Assembly: GCA_003551485.1 (NCBI GenBank)
Contig: PUMS01000434.1
Location: forward strand, 1-5,718
DNA from: Phycisphaeraceae bacterium
GTDB lineage: Bacteria; Planctomycetota; Phycisphaerae; Phycisphaerales; Phycisphaeraceae
Length of the DNA stretch: 5,718 nucleotides
Reading direction: 5' to 3'
Each line of letters begins with the position of its first letter. Position 1 is the first letter of the stretch. The notes beneath the pieces were generated by a model, which saw only the letters and a list, made by a program, of their open reading frames with translations, was not told where the DNA came from and made no database searches. Positions 1 to 4,503 of the stretch are shown here, in pieces. The position numbers and the translations under genes are program-made.

Positions 1-132
1 CCGCAGAGGCAGAGCCGCAGTGCTACAATACTGTATCGCTGCTGCGCGGCTTCATCAAAGCCACGCGCCGTCCGTTCAGGGTGTAGACCAGAGGCGAACA
101 TTACTTTCCCAAAGGTCAATATTGCAAGTCAT

Positions 133-163
133 TGCGTCTGCGTGCATCTGCGTTGCGTCTGCG
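133..163. repeat. Short imperfect tandem repeat, TGCGTCTGCG units
   Basis: Three near-identical 10-base units lie almost head to tail: TGCGTCTGCG (133-142), TGCATCTGCG (143-152) and TGCGTCTGCG (154-163), the last after one extra T. The flanking bases (TATGCGG, CATGCG) keep a similar texture. It lies in non-coding sequence and no function can be assigned. It is most simply replication slippage in a region free of coding constraint. Confidence 0.5.
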
Positions 164-200
164 TATGCGGTCATGCGTTCAGCATCCGGGCGATGGGCTG

Positions 201-213
201 GTTCACCGTGAAC
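201..213. repeat. Perfect palindrome GTTCAC-C-GTGAAC
   Basis: Two 6-base arms, GTTCAC (201-206) and GTGAAC (208-213), flank a single C. This could be a protein-binding dyad or a chance palindrome. Its right arm with two preceding bases, CCGTGAAC (206-213), recurs at 528-535 at the other edge of the RHS fragment, so it may instead be a trace of the rearrangement that brought that fragment here. No gene start lies close enough to call it an operator. Confidence 0.35.
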
Positions 214-238
214 TTGGCGCCGGGCCGTTTGATGATAA

Positions 239-538
239 CGAGTCTACGATGACAGCGGCAACCTCATCGATACCAGCGGCAGCGGCATCCCGGACGAGGC
301 CGAGGGCCCGCCGCGCCAGCCGGACACCTCCGATGACTACATCGTGCAGGAGACCGAGTACAACGACGGCGGTCAGGCCCATCTCCGCACCGACAACGCC
401 GGGATGGTGACCGAGACCGAGTTCGACGATCTCGGCCGCGGGATCGAGACCACCGAGGATGTCGGCGGGCTGGAGCCGGTGACCGAGCGGGTCTACGATG
501 AGGGCGGCCGGCTGCACGAGCTGATCGCCGTGAACGCC
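239..538 (+). pseudogene. Orphan fragment of an RHS/YD-repeat protein
   Basis: The translated frame carries four tyrosine/phenylalanine-aspartate motifs of the RHS/YD-repeat type: RVYDDSGNL (239-265), TEYNDGGQ (353-376), TEFDDLGRG (416-442) and ERVYDEGGRL (485-514). Successive aromatic residues are 38, 21 and 24 residues apart, which matches the roughly 20-residue period of YD repeats. In intact RHS proteins, large secreted or surface toxins and wall-associated proteins usually above 1000 residues, these repeats build a beta-sheet shell around a C-terminal toxin domain. Here only about 100 residues remain. The frame is closed upstream by TAA at 236 and has no ribosome binding site. After residue ...LIAVNA (538) the sequence stops looking RHS-like, although the frame stays open to 655. 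No toxin core or immunity gene is present. I read it as a non-functional remnant left by recombination of a larger rhs-like locus. Confidence 0.7.
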
Positions 539-555
539 CACGTTTTCTTTCTCAT
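493..555 (-). pseudogene. Truncated gene start, possible type IV pseudopilin leader
   Basis: On the minus strand AAGGAGGT (569-562) stands six bases before ATG (555-553), the best Shine-Dalgarno/start pair in the window. The frame reads MRKKTWAFTAI and then meets TAG after 20 codons. Bacterial type IV prepilins and type II pseudopilins commonly begin with a short basic leader followed by (G/A)FTLIELLVVIAII. Here basic leader + AFT is present, but the sequence leaves the family exactly where the antisense of the RHS fragment begins (about 530-538). I infer that the 5' end of a prepilin-like gene was joined to RHS DNA, destroying it. The match rests on about nine residues plus a strong ribosome binding site, so it may also be the broken start of some unrelated gene. 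Confidence 0.35.
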
Positions 556-561
556 GAGCGT

Positions 562-569
562 ACCTCCTT
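562..569 (-). promoter_or_regulatory. Strong Shine-Dalgarno of the truncated minus-strand gene
   Basis: AAGGAGGT, read on the minus strand, complements eight bases of the 16S 3' end and lies at ideal spacing (6 bases) from ATG at 555. None of the longer genes in the window has as good a site. This is the main reason to believe a real gene once started here. A possible -10-like TATGAT is seen further upstream on the same strand (661-656), but without a convincing -35. Confidence 0.5.
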
Positions 570-786
570 CGGGCACCCGCATCTGCTGGTTTTTTGCTGT
601 GGCCAAACAACGCTTCCACTGTGTGGAGAAGACGTTTCGGGGGGGGCTTACATAAATCATACTAATACATCGGCGTTGCCCTGTCCACCCAATTGGTCAG
701 TGGTGGTGCGAAAAGCAAGTTAACGGCATCAGTAACAGAAAAAATGTCGGATGGAATCGCTCGGGCAACGGCGGTGTCAGCGCCGC

Positions 787-842
787 TGCCCCGGCCACGC
801 CTCAAGCCGGCCCTCTCTCAGGTGAAGGGACTCGCCGGGGCA
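787..842 (-). terminator. Inverted repeat just downstream of korB, possible transcript end
   Basis: TGCCCCGGC (787-795) and GCCGGGGCA (834-842) are perfect 9-base complements separated by 38 bases, starting 37 bases past the korB stop. As RNA they would form a very stable G+C stem. There is no U-run after it in the korB direction, and the nearest T-rich tract (minus-strand ATTTTTT, 745-739) is about 40 bases away, so it is not a standard intrinsic terminator. It could stabilise the 3' end or assist factor-dependent termination. Confidence 0.25.
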
Positions 843-878
843 CACGATTGATCAACCGGGCGGGGGCGTTGGGGCCGG

Positions 879-1964
879 TCAGCGGATTTCGTAGGTGTTG
901 GCTTCGCTGAACAGCGACTGGAGGTCGCCGCGGCCGCGGGTGGTGATGGCCTGTTCGATCTCCTTTTCAAGCAGTTGCTCGTAGCAGTCATCAGCCATGC
1001 GGTAGAACACGCCCATGGGCTCGGGGAAGCCCTGTTCGTGGCTGAGGCGCGACAGCAGGAACGCGAGGCTCTCATCGGTCTGGTCGTGGAACAGCAGGTC
1101 GTCTTCCTTGTAGCCGTCCTTGAGGCTGACCACCTCCGGCTTGCGCGCGCCGTTGAGCCGGATGCCCTTTTCGCTCTCGGCGCCGAAGATCAGGGGCTTG
1201 CCGTGCTCGAGGTAGAGCACGTTCTCCAGCCGGGCGTTCTTGTCCGTGGCGTAGTCGAAGGCCTTGTGGTTGAAAACGTTGCAGTCCTGGTAGATCTCGA
1301 CGAACGCCGAGCCGCGGTGCTCGGCGGCCTGCTGGAGCACATCGCCGAGGTTGCGGTCGACGTCCACCGCGCGGGCTGCGAAGCTGGCCTCGGCCGAGAG
1401 GGCGAACGACAGCGGCGTCAGCGGCAGTTCCAGCGAGCCCATGGGGCTGGACTTGGTCTTCTTGCCCTCCTCGCTGGTGGGCGAATACTGGCCCTTGGTC
1501 AGGCCGTAGATGCGGTTGTTGAAAAGCAGCACCTTGGCGCCGACGTTGCGCCGCAGAAAGTGCAGCAGGTGGTTGCCGCCGATGGACAGGCCGTCGCCAT
1601 CGCCGGTGACGATCCACACATCGAGTTCGGGGTTGGCCAGCTTCACCCCGGTGGCGACCGCGGGCGCGCGGCCGTGGATGGAGTGGAAGCCGTAGGTGTT
1701 CATGTAATAGGGAAAGCGGCTGGAGCAGCCGATGCCGGAGACGAAGACGGTCTTCTCCCGCCTTGCCCCCATGGCGGCCAGAACCTTCCGCATCTGGTTG
1801 AGAATGGCGTAGTCGCCGCAGCCCGGGCACCAGCGGACATCCTGGTCGGAAGCGAAGTCGGTGGGCTTGACGGTGGGCGGGGCAGCGGGCGCGGCGGAGG
1901 AACTGCTGGGGGACTTCTGGCTCTGAGGGGCCTTGGAGGCGCGGGACGCTTGGGGGGCAGGCAT
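879..1964 (-). CDS. korB: 2-oxoglutarate:ferredoxin oxidoreductase, beta subunit (KorB)
   Basis: This subunit binds thiamine diphosphate and one [4Fe-4S] cluster. With KorA it decarboxylates 2-oxoglutarate to succinyl-CoA and reduces ferredoxin, in the cytoplasm. Numbering from the ATG gives 361 residues. Residues 1 to about 38 are a Ser/Ala/Pro-rich extension. WCPGCG (45-50) gives cluster cysteines 46 and 49, GIGCSSRF gives Cys80 and YQDCNVFN gives Cys228, so all four expected ligands are present. GDGDGLSIGGN (121-131) and NNRIYGLTKGQYSPTS (149-164) are the diphosphate/Mg2+-binding parts. The ATG at 1964 is preferred because AGGA lies 11 bases upstream. An in-frame GTG at 1988 would add eight residues and has a poorer site. 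The gene follows korA by 75 bases, so the two are probably co-transcribed. The family is certain. Preference for 2-oxoglutarate over another 2-oxoacid is inferred from similarity to KorB and the fused KorA partner. Confidence 0.93.
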   Translation of the reverse strand: MPAPQASRASKAPQSQKSPSSSSAAPAAPPTVKPTDFASDQDVRWCPGCGDYAILNQMRKVLAAMGARREKTVFVSGIGCSSRFPYYMNTYGFHSIHGRAPAVATGVKLANPELDVWIVTGDGDGLSIGGNHLLHFLRRNVGAKVLLFNNRIYGLTKGQYSPTSEEGKKTKSSPMGSLELPLTPLSFALSAEASFAARAVDVDRNLGDVLQQAAEHRGSAFVEIYQDCNVFNHKAFDYATDKNARLENVLYLEHGKPLIFGAESEKGIRLNGARKPEVVSLKDGYKEDDLLFHDQTDESLAFLLSRLSHEQGFPEPMGVFYRMADDCYEQLLEKEIEQAITTRGRGDLQSLFSEANTYEIR

Positions 1965-1975
1965 GACGTTGTGGG

Positions 1976-1979
1976 TCCT
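1976..1979 (-). promoter_or_regulatory. Weak ribosome binding site deciding the korB start
   Basis: On the minus strand AGGA is followed by 11 bases and then ATG at 1964. The spacing is at the long end but acceptable. Ahead of the alternative GTG (1988) only GGGA about 13 bases away is seen. This favours the ATG, and the extra eight residues of the longer form show no family resemblance. Confidence 0.4.
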
Positions 1980-2039
1980 GTTTGACACGGCTTGGCGTCT
2001 TTCCCGGACGCGGCTTCGTCCTCCCGCCGCGCCCGACTT

Positions 2040-3980
2040 TCAACTCTTTTGAGACTCGCTCGGCACGGCCACCTGGTGATGGTAGGGGGCCAGCCATTCA
2101 TGGTCGCCCCATCCACCGCTGAGCATCAGGTCGATGGCCTGTTGCAGTTCTTCCACGAGGAAGGGTTTGCCCTGGATCTTGTTCAGCCCGCGGGCATCGA
2201 TCAGGAAGCGGGCACGCAGCAACAGCCGCAACTGACCGGTGTTGAGCTCGGGCACCAGCACCTTTCGGTAGCGGCGCAGAATCTGGTTGAGGTTGCGCGG
2301 CATGGGGTTGAGGTGGCGCAGGTGGATGAAGCCCACCGACTTGCCCGCCTCGTGGGCGCGCTCGACGGCGGTGAGGATCGCCCCGTAGGTGCCGCCCCAG
2401 CCCACCACCAGCAACTCGCCCGAGGGCGCGCCCACCGGCTCGAGGTCGGGAATGGCGTCGGCGACCTTCTCGACCTTCTTGAGCCGCAGTTCGGTCATTC
2501 GCTGATGGTTGTCGTCGTCGTAGCTGACGTTGCCGGTCAGATGCTGCTTTTCGATGCCGCCGATGCGGTGCTCGAAGCCGGGCGTGCCGGGCACGGCCCA
2601 CGGCCTCACGAAGTTCTCATCGCGCTGGTAGGGCAGGAAGCGGTCGCCGTTGCTGGGGTGCACCACCTCGATCGGCTCGATCGCCTCGGCGTCGGGGATG
2701 CGCCACGGTTCAGCGCCGTTGGCCAGGTAGCCGTCGCTGAGCAGCACCACGGGCACCATGTGCTGCATGGCGATGCGGCAGGCCTCGATCATGCTGTCGA
2801 AGCAGTCGCCGGGCGAGCGCGGGGCGAGCAGGACCACGGGGCTGTCGCCGTTGCGTCCGAACATGGCCTGGAGCAGGTCCGACTGCTCGGTCTTGGTCGG
2901 CAGGCCGGTCGACGGTCCGCCGCGCTGCACGTTGACCACCACCAGGGGCAGTTCGGTCATCACCGCGAGGTTGATCGCCTCGCTCTTGAGCGCCAGGCCG
3001 GGTCCGGAGGTGCCGGTGACGCCGAGCTGACCGGCGAAGGCGGCGCCGATGGCGGCGCAGACGGCGGCGATCTCATCCTCGGCCTGGAAGGTGCGCACCC
3101 CGTGGTGGCGCAGGCCCGCGAGGTAGTGGAGGATGTCGCTGGCCGGCGTGATGGGATAGCTGCAATACACCAGGCGCTTGCCGCTGAGCGTGGCGGCGGT
3201 GATGGCGCCCATGGCGATGGCTTCGTTGCCGGTGAGCTTGCGGTAGCGGCCCGGCTCGACCGGAGCGCGGTCGATGTGGAACCGCACGGGGAACAATTCG
3301 GCGGTCTCACCGAAGAAGTAGCCGGCCTTGAGCGCGCCGATGTTGGCCTCGGCCACCTGCGGCAGCTTCTTCCTGCTGCCGAAGTAGTCCTGGATGTAGC
3401 CGATGGTGGTCTCCAGCGGCCGGTCGAACAGCCAGTAGATCAGCCCGAGGGCGTACATGTTGCGGCAGCGGCCGATCTCCTTGTTGCCCAGGCCGCTGTC
3501 GGCCAGGGCCTCGCTGTTGAGCCGCGTCATGGGCACGGGCGTGATCTTGTAGCGCTGCGTATAGCGCTCATCGTCGAGCGGGGTGTAGCCGTCGCTGTAG
3601 CCGGCCTTGCGGAGGTTGACCTTGGTGAACTCATCCTCGTTGACGATGACGATGCCGCGGGCGCGCACATCGTCGATGTGCGCCTTGAACGCGGCGGGGT
3701 TCATCGCCACCAGCGCGTCGACTTCATCGCCGGGGGTGTGGATGTCGGCGGCGGCGAAGTTGATCTGAAAGCCCGAGACACCCGCCACGGTCCCCGCCGG
3801 CGCGCGGATCTCTGCGGGGTAGTCGGGCAGGGTGGCCACGTCGTTGCCCACCACGGCCGAGGTGTCGGTGAACTGCGTGCCCGCGAGCTGCATCCCGTCG
3901 CCGGAGTCGCCGGCGAACCTGACGACCGCGGATCGAAGCTGCTGCGTGTTGATCTTTTCTTTCCTTTCAGGCACCCTCAA
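2040..3980 (-). CDS. korA: 2-oxoglutarate:ferredoxin oxidoreductase, fused gamma-alpha subunit (KorA)
   Basis: KorA contributes the gamma and alpha parts of the enzyme that oxidises 2-oxoglutarate to succinyl-CoA. Numbered from the TTG at 3980 (646 residues), the gamma domain spans about 14-240, opening with VVRFAGDSGDGMQLAGTQF and containing PDYPAEIRAPAGTVAGVSGF. The pyrimidine-binding alpha domain spans about 252-425, with YPITPAS (275-281), AEDEIAA (300-306, the Glu-containing cofactor-activating motif), TSGPGLALKSEAINLA and QRGGPSTGLPTKTEQ. The C-terminal Rossmann-like domain spans about 520-620 (LLVVGWGGTYGAI). The size matches the long fused KorA type, for example in Mycobacterium, rather than separate gamma and alpha genes. 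It is the first gene of the pair. The start is uncertain: TTG 3980 and GTG 3974 are in frame without a good ribosome site, while a well-spaced AAAGGA points to ATC at 3953, exactly where the family's N-terminus normally begins. The frame is intact with no missing motif. Confidence 0.94.
   Translation of the reverse strand: MRVPERKEKINTQQLRSAVVRFAGDSGDGMQLAGTQFTDTSAVVGNDVATLPDYPAEIRAPAGTVAGVSGFQINFAAADIHTPGDEVDALVAMNPAAFKAHIDDVRARGIVIVNEDEFTKVNLRKAGYSDGYTPLDDERYTQRYKITPVPMTRLNSEALADSGLGNKEIGRCRNMYALGLIYWLFDRPLETTIGYIQDYFGSRKKLPQVAEANIGALKAGYFFGETAELFPVRFHIDRAPVEPGRYRKLTGNEAIAMGAITAATLSGKRLVYCSYPITPASDILHYLAGLRHHGVRTFQAEDEIAAVCAAIGAAFAGQLGVTGTSGPGLALKSEAINLAVMTELPLVVVNVQRGGPSTGLPTKTEQSDLLQAMFGRNGDSPVVLLAPRSPGDCFDSMIEACRIAMQHMVPVVLLSDGYLANGAEPWRIPDAEAIEPIEVVHPSNGDRFLPYQRDENFVRPWAVPGTPGFEHRIGGIEKQHLTGNVSYDDDNHQRMTELRLKKVEKVADAIPDLEPVGAPSGELLVVGWGGTYGAILTAVERAHEAGKSVGFIHLRHLNPMPRNLNQILRRYRKVLVPELNTGQLRLLLRARFLIDARGLNKIQGKPFLVEELQQAIDLMLSGGWGDHEWLAPYHHQVAVPSESQKS
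3962..3967 (-). promoter_or_regulatory. Shine-Dalgarno in front of an ATC codon of korA
   Basis: On the minus strand AAAGGA (3967-3962) is followed by eight bases and then ATC (3953-3951), which opens the sequence INTQQLRSAVVRFAGDSGDG. KorA proteins commonly start with Met-(Ser/Asn)-Thr just ahead of this conserved VVRFAGDSGDG, so the site suggests initiation at ATC, a rare non-canonical start codon, giving a 637-residue protein. If translation instead begins at TTG 3980 or GTG 3974, this purine-rich run is simply coding sequence (ERKEK). Confidence 0.4.
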
Positions 3981-4032
3981 CCATCCAGTCTGTGTTGGTC
4001 GCCCCCGTTCCCACGGAGTCTGTTGTTGTGCT

Positions 4033-4052
4033 GACCGCCCACCACTGCGGTC
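4033..4052 (-). promoter_or_regulatory. Hairpin in the korA leader
   Basis: GACCGC (4033-4038) and GCGGTC (4047-4052) are perfect 6-base complements around an 8-base loop. It would lie near the 5' end of the korA transcript if the promoter at 4065-4092 is used. No U-run follows on the minus strand, so it is not an attenuator of the usual kind. An operator dyad or RNA-stabilising stem is possible. Function is unknown. Confidence 0.3.
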
Positions 4053-4064
4053 TTCCTGTATCCA

Positions 4065-4092
4065 ATCTTAGCACCTCATCGGCTTATAGCAA
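4065..4092 (-). promoter_or_regulatory. Candidate sigma70-type promoter for korAB
   Basis: On the minus strand TTGCTA (4092-4087) and TAAGAT (4070-4065) are separated by 16 bases, and each matches the sigma70 consensus at four of six positions. Transcription would begin near 4058 and give a leader of about 80-105 bases before korA. It is the best-placed pair in the region, but hexamers of this quality occur by chance. Confidence 0.3.
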
Positions 4093-4111
4093 CGATCGGC
4101 CGCAGCCGGCG

Positions 4112-4125
4112 CAAGGTTCACCTTG
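4112..4125. repeat. 14-base palindrome CAAGGT-TC-ACCTTG upstream of korA
   Basis: Perfect 6-base arms (4112-4117 and 4120-4125) around two bases form a compact dyad 20 bases beyond the candidate -35 of the korA promoter. This is a typical place for an activator or repressor operator acting on korAB or on the divergent gene. No known regulator consensus is recognised. Confidence 0.35.
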
Positions 4126-4503
4126 AGCGCATGGGATCGCATTTAAAGACATTTTTGACTGGTGTCTGACGGCGCCGATTCCGGGTACCTTTCATGCGTC
4201 GTTGCAGCGGCCAACTCGCGCCGGCGAATCAACAAAGTCAACAAGGGCGCGATGCGCGCGACGGCCGGGCGCGCCACGGTCCGGCCGAGGGATGGACGCG
4301 GCGGGACTTGATCCGTGGCGGCAGGTGTCGAACAATGCAGCGGTCGGGACGACCCGCGACCTCGCGACCCGCCCGGTGCCGCGCCGCGACGTCCCCGGAT
4401 CGCGCTGCGCTGCGCCCGCGTTGCCGGTTCCGAGGCCGGCCATCTGGCGGGATGCCAGGCGCCGCCCCCCGCGAACTGGTGCCAGTCACCCTCACCGCAC
4501 GAG

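Larger units (their letters stand above)
1..238. other. Unassigned stretch left of the RHS remnant
   Basis: I see no credible gene here. The short open frames have no family-like content, no ribosome binding site and no consistent G+C preference at third codon positions. The stretch holds a small inverted repeat TACA-ATAC-TGTA (24-35), an imperfect short tandem repeat (133-163) and a 13-base palindrome (201-213). In one frame FDDNE (228-242) could be an extra piece of the RHS fragment that follows, displaced by a single-base frameshift, because the RHS frame itself is closed by TAA at 236-238. That last point is inference from five residues only. Confidence 0.5.
556..878. other. Gene-free stretch between broken start and korB
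   Basis: No supportable gene is visible. Base composition is visibly more A+T-rich between about 540 and 760 than in the flanking genes. It has a run of eight G (639-646), an A+T-rich patch (651-669), the palindrome CCAATTGG (689-696) and TTGATCAA (848-855). The only sizeable small frame, 744-851 (35 codons), has no ribosome binding site or family-like content. If the minus-strand start at 555 was once a real gene, the part next to it would have been that gene's promoter and leader. The part next to 879 is the 3' untranslated region of korB. Confidence 0.5.
3981..4503. other. Divergent intergenic region between korA and the lipoprotein gene
   Basis: Apart from the sites listed separately near korA, I find no gene. 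The left half (3981-4190) is moderate in G+C and holds the likely korA promoter and leader. It also has a patch ATTTAAAGACATTTTTGAC (4141-4159) with 5-base inverted arms AGACA/TGTCT (4147-4151, 4163-4167). The right half (about 4200-4503) is very G+C-rich, with frames open on both strands that are Arg/Pro/Ala-rich and look like compositional artefacts. A TTGACT hexamer (4155-4160) could be a -35 for the plus strand, but no -10 stands at the right distance. GGCCGGCC (4434-4441) is a plain palindrome. Confidence 0.5.

Noticed and set aside
24..36. TACAATACTGTAT as a possible LexA-like operator
   Set aside because: The half-sites and spacing do not fit a known LexA box, and no SOS gene is adjacent.
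203..619. 138-codon minus-strand frame across the RHS fragment
   Set aside because: It is the antisense of the RHS remnant. The YD motifs lie on the plus strand and the frame shows no family features.
719..724. GTTAAC resembling an integron attC core site
   Set aside because: There is no matching inverse core, stem structure, integrase or cassette pattern nearby.
744..851. 35-codon plus-strand frame starting at an ATG after an A-run
   Set aside because: It has no Shine-Dalgarno and no recognisable sequence, and it overlaps the inverted repeat downstream of korB.
975..1985. 336-codon plus-strand open frame opposite korB
   Set aside because: It is an antisense shadow of korB. All KorB motifs are on the minus strand.
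1072..2097. 341-codon minus-strand frame overlapping korB in another frame
   Set aside because: It is an Arg/Pro/Gly-rich frame-shifted reading of korB with no domain.
1992..4034. 680-codon open frame on the plus strand opposite korA
   Set aside because: It is antisense to the clearly conserved KorA frame. The protein is rich in Gly/Ala/Val/His with no domain, and its openness follows from high G+C codon bias of korA.
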